Assembly (NCBI GenBank): GCA_900473045.1
Contig: UCKS01000006.1
Span: 1-64,000 of the forward strand
Reading direction: 5' to 3'
From: Hyphomicrobiales bacterium
GTDB taxonomy: Bacteria; Pseudomonadota; Alphaproteobacteria; Rhizobiales; Rhizobiaceae
DNA: 64,000 nucleotides
The notes beneath the pieces are model-generated. The model was not told where the DNA came from. It saw only the letters and a program-made list of their open reading frames with translations, and did no database searches. Below, in pieces: positions 35,801 through 46,300 of this stretch (position 1 is its first letter; each line of letters begins with the position of its first letter). The position numbers and the translations under genes were made by a program.

Positions 35801-36792
35801 TGGCTGCCCAACCCCTAATGCGCATCGAACATCTGGTGAAGCATTTCCATGTCCGTCTCGGCGCTTTTGGCGAGCGCGCTGCTACAGTGCATGCGCTGGA
35901 CGATGTCAATTTCGATATTTTCGAAGGCGAGACGCTGAGCCTCGTCGGCGAATCCGGCTGCGGCAAGTCCACCACCGGCTTCACGCTGCTCAACCTGCAC
36001 CGGGCCACCGAAGGCAAGGTGATCTATCAGGGCAAGAATATCGTCGAGCTCGACGAAAAGGCGATGCGGCCCTACCGCCGCCAATTGCAGATCGTCTTTC
36101 AGGATCCCTATTCGACGCTCAATCCGCGCATGACGATCGGTGAGGCCGTCGGCGAGCCGATCCTGTTCCACAAGCTTGCGACCAAGGCCGAATTGAAGGA
36201 CCGGATCGCGACACTGCTCGCCGATGTCGGCTTACCGCCACGCTTTGCGTCGCGCTATCCACACGAACTATCCGGCGGCCAGCGTCAGCGCGTGGCGATT
36301 GCCCGGGCGCTCGCCTGCCAGCCGAAATTCATCGTCTGCGACGAGGCGATCTCGGCGCTCGACGTTTCCGTGCAGGCACAGATCATCAACCTGTTGCTCG
36401 ATCTGCAGCAGAAATATGGGCTGACCTATCTGTTCATTGCTCATGACCTTGCCGTCGTCCGCCATATCAGCGACCGGGTCGGCGTCATGTATCTCGGCCG
36501 TCTCGCCGAGCTTGCGACCCGCGAGGAGCTGTTCGAACATCCGCTGCATCCCTACACCAAGGCGCTGCTTTCTGCCGTGCCGGAAGCCGACCCCGCGCAT
36601 GAGCGCAGCCGCAAACGGCAGATCCTGCAGGGCGACGTGCCGAGCCCACTGTCGCCGCCTGCCGGTTGCCGGTTCCATACACGTTGCCCGATCGCCATGA
36701 AGGTCTGCGGCAAGGTGGTGCCGGAATGGCGCGAAGCCCGGCCGGGCCACATGGTCGCCTGTCATGCCGTCACCGAGGGCCTGCCCGGATGA
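35800..36792 (+). CDS. ABC transporter ATP-binding protein, DppF/OppF type
   Basis: This 330-residue protein is the partner of the preceding ATPase. It has Walker A GESGCGKST, Q-loop IVFQDPYSTLNPRM, LSGGQRQRVAIARAL, Walker B FIVCDEAISALDVS, the H-loop IAHDLAVV, and a C-terminal CRFHTRCPIAMKVC motif. The ATG at 35800 lies seven bases after GGAGG and shares a base with the previous stop. Its end overlaps the kinase gene (ATGA), tying transport to phosphorylation. Confidence 0.94.
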
Positions 36793-37892
36793 TGCTGCAA
36801 GTTGCCATCATTGCCGACGACCTGACAGGTGCGCTCGATACCGGCACGCCCTTTGTCGAGGCCGGCTTGACGGTGGCGGTGGCAATCGATGTTGAAGCGG
36901 TGGCCGAAGCGCTGGCGCGCAACCCGGATGTCATCGTGATCAACACAGCATCGCGGGCGCTTTCCGCCGGAGCAGCCGCCCAGCAGATGCAGGCGGCTCT
37001 TGCCGCGCTGGGTCCGACCAAGCCACCTATTCTGTTCAAGAAGATCGATTCCCGGCTCAAGGGCAATGTCGCTGCGGAAAGCATAGCGCTTGGCGAATTG
37101 ACCGGTCGCAGCCGGATCATCGTGGCGCCGGCAATTCCGGATCAGCAGCGCTTCACCATCAATGGCGCCGTCGCCGGCCGGGGCGTCGAGACACCGCTGC
37201 CAATCCGCACCCTGTTTCCTGTGACCCCCCTGGCGATCGATGTTTACGATGCCAGCACCGATGCCGACTTGGACGATCTGGTTCGGCAAACCGACTGGTC
37301 CGCTGCGATCGCCGTTGGCGCGCGCGGCCTTGGCAGCGCCTTTGCCCGGTGCCTGGCGAGGACGGCTGGTGTTCGCCCGACATTCCCGCCATCGACCGAA
37401 ACCTTGTTTGCCTTCGGATCGCGCGATCCCATTACATCAGCCCAGATCGAACATCTCGCTGAATACCGGCAGCTTGTGGCGATCGCGGATGCTCCCGCCG
37501 GCGAATTGTCAGCAGTGGAGGTCCACGGGCTTCCAGCGGTGGCCCGGTGCTCCGGCGAGCAGACCTCAAACCCCGAACACGTCGTTGCCCGCTTTGCCGA
37601 CGGTATTGGCCAGGTGGTCGAGCAAACCCGGCCGGAGGTCCTGATGATGGGCGGCGGCGATACGGCTCTGGCGATCCTGAAGGCGCTTGGCGCCAAAGTT
37701 CTCATCCCCAATGGCGAGATCGAGGCGGGCATTCCGTGGTTTGAGATCAAGGCGACGGACGGCAGGACAATCTGCTGTGCGGTCAAATCGGGGGGCTTCG
37801 GGACTATCGATTCTTTGCTAAAACTCGTGCCCGAGAATCTGTTAAGTCAAACGATGTCCCACAGGACAAGGATCGAAAAACAGGCGTGGTGA
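36789..37892 (+). CDS. four-carbon acid sugar kinase (DUF1537 family)
   Basis: This 367-residue kinase of the OtnK/DtnK type phosphorylates D-threonate, D-erythronate or similar acids at O-4. It has the N-terminal substrate domain IIADDLTGALDTGTPF and KKIDSRLKGNVAAE, and the C-terminal ATP domain with MMGGGDTALAILKALG and CCAVKSGGFG. The length is a little under the usual 400-430 residues. It is coupled to the ABC importer (4-bp overlap) and to the regulator (7-bp overlap). With the PdxA2 homologue it makes the recognised route from C4 acid to dihydroxyacetone phosphate. Confidence 0.9.
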   Translation: MMLQVAIIADDLTGALDTGTPFVEAGLTVAVAIDVEAVAEALARNPDVIVINTASRALSAGAAAQQMQAALAALGPTKPPILFKKIDSRLKGNVAAESIALGELTGRSRIIVAPAIPDQQRFTINGAVAGRGVETPLPIRTLFPVTPLAIDVYDASTDADLDDLVRQTDWSAAIAVGARGLGSAFARCLARTAGVRPTFPPSTETLFAFGSRDPITSAQIEHLAEYRQLVAIADAPAGELSAVEVHGLPAVARCSGEQTSNPEHVVARFADGIGQVVEQTRPEVLMMGGGDTALAILKALGAKVLIPNGEIEAGIPWFEIKATDGRTICCAVKSGGFGTIDSLLKLVPENLLSQTMSHRTRIEKQAW

Positions 37893-38656
37893 AAAAAATA
37901 GCGCAGGATGCCCCCGCAATCGAAGAGCCCGGCCCAAACGCCAAACCAGAGCGCGTCAAATCCGTGCGGCTGGTCGATCGCGTCTTCGACCAGCTGCGCG
38001 AGCGCATCCGTTCCGGCAACTATCCGCCGGACTCCCGCCTGCCCGGCGAACACGAGCTGGCATCAATCATGGGGGTTTCACGCCCGATCGTGCGCGATGC
38101 GCTTGGCCGGTTGCGCGAAGAAGGCATGGTCTATTCGCGCCAGGGAGCCGGCACCTTCGTCAGCGCCCAGGCATCGCCAGCCACGCACCTTGCCTATTCG
38201 CCGGTCAAGACGATCGCCGATATCCAGCGCTGCTACGAGTTTCGCCTGACGATCGAGCCGGTCGCCGCTTTCTTTGCCGCCCAGCGTCGCGACGAGGCCG
38301 CCATCCAGAAGATCGCCGCCGCCCTTGCCGACCTGCGCGAGGCAACCAGCCACCAACTGCATCGCACCGACGCCGACTTCGTTTTCCACCGGAGCGTCAC
38401 CGAGGCAGCCAACAATCATTATTACACCGCTTCCATTGAAGCCCTGAAACCACACATCGCCGTCGGCATGCATCTGCATGGGCTGTCACTGATGGGCCCG
38501 CGCCTCGGCCTGGAAAAGGTCTTCGAAGAACACAACGCCATCTATCAGGCCATCGCCGATGGCCGCGCCGACGATGCGCAGAAGGCCATGCGCCTCCACC
38601 TCGAAGGATCCCGCAACCGCCTGTTCGAAGACCGGGTGCTGGATCTGTCTTTCTAA
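37886..38656 (+). CDS. GntR-family regulator, FadR/FCD subgroup
   Basis: In this 256-residue protein the wHTH spans about residues 28-92 (YPPDSRLPGEHELASIMGVSRPIVRDAL, then GMVYSRQGAGTFVS). The FCD ligand domain follows with helices, DADFVFHRSV and EEHNAIYQAIADGRADDAQKAM, whose D/H residues bind metal. It starts at GTG 37886 inside the kinase end and closes the operon, so it most likely controls the whole island through ligand-induced release. The palindrome at 30828 is a candidate target. Confidence 0.92.
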   Translation: MVKKIAQDAPAIEEPGPNAKPERVKSVRLVDRVFDQLRERIRSGNYPPDSRLPGEHELASIMGVSRPIVRDALGRLREEGMVYSRQGAGTFVSAQASPATHLAYSPVKTIADIQRCYEFRLTIEPVAAFFAAQRRDEAAIQKIAAALADLREATSHQLHRTDADFVFHRSVTEAANNHYYTASIEALKPHIAVGMHLHGLSLMGPRLGLEKVFEEHNAIYQAIADGRADDAQKAMRLHLEGSRNRLFEDRVLDLSF

Positions 38657-38668
38657 TCGAACTCAAGG

Positions 38669-38703
38669 AAAAAGCCGGCGCTCTGTCTGAACGCCGGCTT
38701 TTC
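38669..38703. terminator. bidirectional terminator
   Basis: AAAGCCGGCG and CGCCGGCTTT form a 10-bp stem around CTCTGTCTGAA, with A-run before and TTTT after. It separates the catabolic operon (plus) from the export lipoprotein gene (minus), whose 3' end is 31 bp away. Confidence 0.9.
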
Positions 38704-38733
38704 AAGTCTGGAAGAATGCTCCGTCGAACGTAA

Positions 38734-39921
38734 TCAGTTCTCGAGGTCCTGAACATCCTGCGCGACATTGGTGACACCATTTGCAATGCCGATCGGCCGG
38801 GCCACAAATGCCAAGAATTTCGTAATGTCGACGGACGGATGGCGCGATGCATAGATCACGTCACGGCTCTTGACCGGGAATGTCTGTCCCACGATCAGGC
38901 TATCGGGCTGGGTCATGTTGAGACGGTAAACGATCGGATAACGCCCAACGCTGTCCGGAGCCATGCCCTTGCGTAACATGGCATTGAACCGTTCGGTGCC
39001 CAGCAGGCTCATGACGACATCCGGCTCTTCATAACGGAAGACAAAATAACCCTTGGCATCAATGGTGGTGTCATTACCGCCGCCGGCAAGCGCCACAGCT
39101 TCGAGCAGATTAAGTTCGCTCGCGCCGAATTCCACGCGCTTGTTGATCTTGGTCGAACCGAGAACCGTGAAGGTGCGGGGCTCGCGTGTCACGAAAATCT
39201 GGTCACCGGGCTGGACCCGAACATTTTCGGACGGATTTTCGATGATCGATTTCAGCAGCGCCGTGCCGGTCTTCTTGCCACGGACCAATGTCACGTAGGT
39301 TTCGTAAGGCTGAGCAACCGGGCCGCCCGCCTTGGCAATAACTTCGTTAATCGTCTCGCTGACCAGGCTCAAAGGCACGACGGATGCGCGGCCGACTGCA
39401 CCTGACACGGTCACGTTGCGCGATGCTGTCGACAGGCTCGTAACGATCACATCCGGTTCGACAGCTTTTTTCACAAGAGCAGCGAGAATTGTCTCGCGGG
39501 CCTGCTCCAGTGTCTTGCCGGCGAACTGAACCTGACCAACATAGGGGATCGTCGCCATGCCATTGGGCTGCACGACCAGGTCCATATTCGTCTGCTTCGA
39601 ATCTGTTGTGGAAAACAAGCCGTCGCTGCCGGCTTCGAAGATCGTCACTTTGAGCGCGTCGCCAACACCGATAACGACGCGGCCAACGCCGCCACCGATA
39701 CCGAAGCGGCGGTTGAGCGCCGTTGCCACATACTCGGACACGAGACGCGCCGAACGGGCATCTACGTCGACAATGTCATAAGCGACTGTGTTCTGCCGGC
39801 CGATTTCCTGCGCCGAAAGGCCGGCATCCTTGGTAATTGCGGAAGAAAGAGGGCCTTCGCCCGGAACAGCCTGACATCCCGTGAGAAGGGCGCAAACCAG
39901 GATTGCATTCAAACGGTTCAA
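38734..39921 (-). CDS. rkpU: capsule export outer-membrane lipoprotein (Wza/KpsD type), RkpU-like
   Basis: This 395-residue protein has an N-terminal lipoprotein signal (ALLTGCQA), a polysaccharide biosynthesis/export domain (VGDALKVTIFEAGSDGLF, VQPNGMATIPYVGQVQFAGKTLEQA) and soluble ligand-binding SLBB-like repeats (VTVSGAVGRASVVPL, FTVLGSTKINKRVEFG). Such proteins form the periplasm-spanning or outer-membrane channel for capsule. In S. meliloti rkpU lies next to rkpA, which matches the divergent position here. It should work with the KpsE/M/T transporter further along. Confidence 0.88.
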   Translation of the reverse strand: MNRLNAILVCALLTGCQAVPGEGPLSSAITKDAGLSAQEIGRQNTVAYDIVDVDARSARLVSEYVATALNRRFGIGGGVGRVVIGVGDALKVTIFEAGSDGLFSTTDSKQTNMDLVVQPNGMATIPYVGQVQFAGKTLEQARETILAALVKKAVEPDVIVTSLSTASRNVTVSGAVGRASVVPLSLVSETINEVIAKAGGPVAQPYETYVTLVRGKKTGTALLKSIIENPSENVRVQPGDQIFVTREPRTFTVLGSTKINKRVEFGASELNLLEAVALAGGGNDTTIDAKGYFVFRYEEPDVVMSLLGTERFNAMLRKGMAPDSVGRYPIVYRLNMTQPDSLIVGQTFPVKSRDVIYASRHPSVDITKFLAFVARPIGIANGVTNVAQDVQDLEN

Positions 39922-40333
39922 TTAACGCACTCCGAAATCGACCCTATTTGGTATTCGTATGACCAAAGGTGCCGCTGCATTCTAATAACCGGAATTCCGA
40001 TCGCCCCTTGAAAAGCACAATCATTGTCCCACAACAAGCCATTTGCGGTCACATCCGCTTAAATAATTCGCAGTGCGCCTTTCTGGCAATAGGTTCTCCA
40101 CAATGGGTTACGGCCTGTCTTCATAATTGTCTTGGGCCGCACAGTACCCCGTGTATGTTCCCGGGAAAGGGTTGAAACCTCGTGAACATAATTTAAAAAA
40201 AATGCTAATATAGCGGAAATCCAAAAAATACCGCGAGACTCAGTGACCCCGGGGAAGAAGTTCAGGTTGCTTTTTCGTGCATCAGGTGCAATCAGCAAGA
40301 TCATTCACAGCAGTTCAGAGCGTTCGATATAAT
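39922..40333. other. divergent promoter region rkpU/rkpA
   Basis: This 412 bp between two divergent genes must hold both promoters. The section 40185-40250 is strongly AT-rich (runs of A and T, TAATATAG), which suits the rkpA promoter. I cannot fix -35/-10 boxes with confidence. A weak reading frame on the minus strand (40059-40304) has no supporting feature. Confidence 0.5.
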
Positions 40334-43300
40334 ATGACAGTTGAAATCATAGGGCGCGCATGTCTCGCTCCTGGCGCGAATTCGCCGCAGGCGTTGTTTC
40401 GAATCTTGCGTCAGGGCAAATGCACGGTCACGCGTATTCCATCTGATCGTTGGGACCTTGCACGCTTCTGGCACCCAGTCATCGGCAATCCGGGCAAGAC
40501 CTATTCCTTTGCTGCCGGCGTGCTCGATAGTATCTATGATTTCGACCCGGCAGCCTTTGGCATGTCGCAGCGCGAAGCGATGCACATGGACCCGCAGCAG
40601 CGGGTGTTGCTGCAACTGGCCTGGCGCGCGCTGGAAGATGCCAACATCTCGGTCCCGTCGCTGCATGGTGAAAATGTCGGCGTTTATATCGGTGCGTCCA
40701 GCCTCGACCACGCCAACCTGACCGTTGAGGATCCCGCTGCCGCCGGTCCCTATTTCATGACTGGAAACACGCTTTCGATCGTTTCCAACCGTATTTCCCA
40801 TATTTTCGGCCTAAGCGGCCCGAGCATGACGGTCGATACCGCCTGCTCGTCGTCACTGGTCGCGCTCGATCAGGCGATGCGCGCGTTGAACGCAGGTGAA
40901 ATCGATACGGCGATCGTTGGCGGCATCAATGTTCTTGCCCACCCGCTGCCGTTTGTCGGCTTTGCGCAGGCGCGCATGCTGTCGCCGGAAGGGCTCTGCC
41001 GCGCCTATGACAATGACGGCGCCGGTTACGTCCGCGCCGAGGGTGGTGTGGTGTTCGTTCTGCGCCGTTCCGACAGGGCACGGCAGGAAAAAGACCGCAG
41101 CTATGCCAAGATCGTTGCGACCGGCGTCAATTCTGCCGGACGCACCAACGGTATTTCGCTGCCGTCGCGTGAGGCACAGGCCAATCTGCTGCGCGCCATC
41201 TATGAAGGCAACAATATCGATTCCAACCAGGTTGCTTTCGTCGAAGGCCACGGCACGGGCACCAAGGTTGGCGACCCCTCCGAAGTCTGGTCAATCGGTA
41301 CGGTGATCGGTGCCAACCGGCGCGCGCCGGTACCGATCGGCTCGATCAAGTCGAACATCGGCCATACGGAGCCGGCATCCGGCCTGTTCGGCATGCTCAA
41401 GGCCGTCATGGCGCTTGAAAACAACTATCTGCCAGCGTCGCTGCATTTCGACACACCGAACGAAAACATCGATTTCGATGGTCTGAACGTCCGCGTGACC
41501 GGCAACCCGATCGAACTGCTGCGCGGCAAGCGCGCGCGTCTGGCAGGCATCAATTCCTTCGGTTTTGGCGGCGCCAATGCCCACGTCGTCATCAGCGATC
41601 CAGACCCTGTCCAGGACGAACGCAGCCGCAACAACGCCACTGGCCATGTTTTCATGGCAAGCGCCCATACTGTAGGCAGCCTTGAGGAATTGCTGAAGTC
41701 GTACAAATCGACCTTTGCCAAGACCTCCAAGGATGAAGCCCGGGCCGTCATTGCCGCGTCCGGTGCCAACCGTACGCAGATGCGCCACCGTTTTGCCGCA
41801 CGCAGCGACCATCCCGAAGACATTATTCGTGCTATTGCCAGCCACCTTGAAAAGCCGGCATCCGACATCGGCGAGACCGGCGAAGCGGTGACGAAGGACG
41901 CAAAGGTTGCGTTCGTCTTCTCCGGCAACGGCTCGCAATGGGCCGGCATGGGTGTCGAGGCCTTCCGCGAGAACCTGCATTTCCGCCAGTGCTTCACCTC
42001 GGTGAGTGCGTTGTTCAAGTTCCATTCGGACATCGTGCTGACAGATCTGCTGACAGATCCGGATCTGGACAAGAAGCTGTCCGACACCAAATACGCACAG
42101 CCGCTCTTGTTTGCGGTCCAGGCGGCGCTGTCGGATTCGCTTGTCGCCATGGGCATCAAGCCCACGGCCGTGTTCGGTCATTCCGTCGGTGAAATCGCTG
42201 CAGCCTATGCTGCCGGTGCTCTATCGCTCGTGGATGCGGTCTCGATCGTTGCCAAGCGCTCGCTGCACCAGGACCTCCTGGCCGGTCAGGGCACGATGGC
42301 CGCCGCCATGCTCAGTGAAGATGCGGCAAATGCCTTTGCCAAGTCGCGCGGTCTTGAGCAAATCTGCGTCGCCGCAATCAACGCGCATAACTCCGTAACG
42401 ATTTCCGGCCCTGCACACGAGGTTTCCGCCTTCCGCGACGCTGCCCGCAAGGCGAAGATCCCCGTCCAGATTCTCGATATCAACTATCCGTTCCACCACC
42501 CGATCATCGATCGCGCCAAGAAGGCCTTCCTTGCCGATATCCCGGATATCGCGCCGCGCAAATCGGAGCTTGCCTACCTGTCCACCGTTACCGGTGCGCG
42601 CATGGATGGGACGCAGCTCGATCCCGATTACTGGTGGAAGAACGTTCGCGAACCCGTCCGCTTCCAGGCTGCGACCGAGGCAGCCATCGAACTCGGCTGC
42701 AGCCTGTTCATTGAAATCTCACCGCGGCCGATCCTTTCCTCCTATCTCAAGGAAACGGTCAAGCAAGCGTCGATCCCAGGAACCGTGGTTCCGACCTTGC
42801 TGCGCGACGGCGGCGAAAAGGGCCAGGATCCGATCTCACGCGCCATGGCGCGTGCGATCGCCCATGGCGCGGCTTTCGACGAGGCACGCCTGTTCGGCAA
42901 ACGCAACGCGTTTGTCCGCCTTCCGAACCTGCCGTTCGAACAGACCGAACTGCGCCCGGCATCGACGAGCGACTCCACCGACCTGTTCGGCCGTGGCTCG
43001 AAAACTCCCTATACGCTGGCTGGCTGGCGGGCCGATCTCAACAGCGGCAGTTGGAAGAACCATATCGACGCGCATCTGTTCCCCGATCTGGCGGAGCATA
43101 TTGTCGATGGCAAGGCTATCTTGCCGGGCAGTGGTTTCATCGAGATCGCCATTTCGGCTGCGCAGCAATATTACGGCACCACAGAAGTCGATATTACCAA
43201 TCTGGAGATCGTGCGGCCGCTGGAGCTAGCCGACAACCGGATGATGGAGCTATCGACCATCCTGTCGCCGGAAACCGGCGATATCGAAATCCGCTCTCGT

Positions 43301-46300
43301 GAGCGTCTCTCCGAAGACGACTGGGCTGTGCATGCGGTTGCACGCAGCCGCAAGCCGATCCCGTCCGACGAGATTGCTTCCGGGAACGCCTTTGCCAGCC
43401 TGGAAAAAACCGCCACCGTAACGCCTGCGAAAGCCTACGAGACTGCCCGTCAATTCGGCCTGGATTACGGTCCGCGCTTCCAGTTGATGGTGAAGGCCGT
43501 CTCCTATGGCGACCGTTTCATCGATGTCGAACTGAAAGAGCCCGAGAAGACGGGTAACCCCTTTGTCACCTACAGCCTCAATCCGATTTCCGTGGATGCA
43601 ACCTTCCATGGAATGGTCGCGCTGTTTGACCGCTTTACCGGTGATGCCGGCGGGGCACCCTATATTCCGGTGCGCTTCGGGTCAGTTCGCCTCACGAATT
43701 CCGGCCTGATCATCAAGCGGGCTGTGGTTGAAATCGAGCGCATCAGCGCAAATTCGATCAAGGCAAAGTTCCGTTTCTTCGGCAAGGCCGGTGAATTGAT
43801 TGCAGCATTCGACGATTGTCGCTTCCGCCGGACCTATCTGCGCCAGCACAAGACACTGGACATGCTGTCCTTCCACTACGAAGCCGTGTCTTCCGACCGT
43901 GCTGCGCCGCTTGCGGCATTGGAGCGATCGAAGACACTGCCGCTGCCGCTGCTTCCCGCAACGGAAGAGAACGGCATCGACAACACGACACTCCTGTTCA
44001 ACGCGGCAATCTACCGCGCCTGTCACGAAATCGCGCTTAAGCTCGGCAAGGACACGGCCAAGATCGATACACGGTCACTACCCGGCGATTTTGCGTTCCG
44101 CTGCTTCCTGGCCAATTGTCTCTATGTCCTTGAAGATGCAGGTCTGTGTGAACACAAGGCCGGCAGCTGGAAGATCGCCGAAGAATACTCGCTACCTCCG
44201 GTCGGCGATATCCTCAAGGAGCTCTATGGCGAATGCTCCGAGCGCGCCGTTGAGGCGGTGCTGATCAACAACTCCTACGCCGAGGCGCTTGACAGGATCG
44301 ACGACCTCTTTGCCTCCGAACTATCGGGCAATGAGATTGAAGCGGCGAGCAAGCAGCAAAGCTTCATCAGCGATGCAACGCTTGACCATCAGACCGTTCA
44401 CTCCCAATCCACACGCCAACGCATGGATCTGGTTTTGGCGGCGGTCGAAAAGGCGCTGACCAGCGAAAGCGGCAAAAGCGACCTGCGGATTGTCGAGGCG
44501 GGCACCGTCTCTGCCGGTTTCACCCGCAAGCTTGCAACGCTGGCTGCAAAATACCGTGCCAGCCTGATCGTTGTCGAACCACGCGAAAATGCCCAGCGCA
44601 ACCTCGAAATCGCCTTCGAGGAAGACGCACATGTCCGTGTTCTGAAGAAGGACGCTTTCTCAACGCTTCCCGCTTTCGATCTCGTTGTCAGTGCATCAGA
44701 TACGATTTTTACACTGATCGATGAAGATGGCGCCATTCGCAATGCACTGCGCGTCTGCCTGCAGGAAAATGGGGCACTTATCGCTGCCACCAATGCACCG
44801 ACAGTGTTCAGCGATTTTGCTTTCGGATTGACCGAGAGCTGGTTCGCCCGCACCCAGGCCGTCGAGTTTCCGATCGGCAAACTGGCAACGGTGACGCAAT
44901 GGCAGAAAGACCTGACCGATCTGGGCTTGCGCAATATCACTGTTGAAGACCGCGAGTTGTCGCACGGAAACATCATTACCGTCGAAGCGCAGGGTGGTCA
45001 GTTTACCGACGCCGCCCAGACGAACGATGCGCAGCTTGTGGGTGTTGCAAGGCCGGTACTCGTTCTGCATGAAGGCAGTGTTTCGAGCCTGCAAAGCAAA
45101 CTGCCGTCGGGCAAGGATGCCGTTCAGGCACCTCTTATCCAGGTACAGTTGACGGGTGATTTTGAAACCGACAAGGATAAGATCGCCGAGGCGATCGAGG
45201 GATTGAACGAGAAGCCGGTACGGGCGGTCTATCTGTCCGCCCCGACAACCGCGGATCGTAGTCGAGATTCGGCGGCTCTGCAGAATCGTGTCCTGTCGCT
45301 CAGTGCCTTTGCCGAGGCGCTTCGCCAGCATTATGCCCATGCGGAGCCTGCAGCCGATCAACGTCCCTGCTTGGTGATCGCGGCTCAAGGTGGCGCGCCC
45401 GTCACGCTGAGCACGCGCGACAAGGATGTGTCCGGTTCAAGCGTCAACAGCGGCCTGTGGGCATTCGCCCGCGTGCTGCAGAACGAATATGATTTCCTCG
45501 ATATCCATTCGCTCGATTTCACCGGCCCGAAGGCCAGCGCCGGCAATCAGCTTGCCGCTGCGATCTCGATGCTTGGCGATGCCAGCGGAAACCGCGAATG
45601 GCTGCTGGACGGAAAGAGCGGTATCCTTTCGGAGATCCGTGCCGTCCCCGGCCCGGTCGACCAAAGCTTGCGCAAGACGACCGATTTCAAGGCCGCAACG
45701 ATCCGCCAGCGTGTCAGTTCGCAGGTCGGCAGCATTGCCTGGGAGCAATCCGAAGTCCCGCAGGCAGGGCCGAACGATGTCGTCGTTGCGGTTGCTGCAA
45801 CCGGTCTGAACTTCCGCGACGTGATGTGGGCGATGGGGCTTCTGCCGGAAGAAGCGCTCGAAGACGGCTTTGCCGGAGCAACGATCGGCATGGAGCTTTC
45901 CGGCCATGTCGTTGCCATCGGCAGCGGCGTCAAGGATCTTTCGGTTGGCGATGCCGTGATGGCGATCGCGCCGGCGGCTTTTTCCACCCACGTTGTTGTT
46001 TCGCGCTCGGGTGTCGCCCGACTGCCGGAAACCGTCAGCCCCGTTGCGGCAGCAACCGTTCCGGTTGCCTTCCTCACTGCCTATTACGCAATGATCGAGC
46101 TTGGCCGCATCCGGGCAGGCGAAACGATCCTGATCCACGGCGCTGCCGGCGGTGTTGGCCTGGCTGCCTTGCAGGTTGCCAAGCTTGCCGGAGCCAAGGT
46201 CATCGCCACGGCTGGAACACGTGAGAAGCGTCGTTTCCTGAAAATGCTCGGCGCCGATCACGTCTTTGATTCACGTTCGCTGGCCTTCGTCAACGACATC

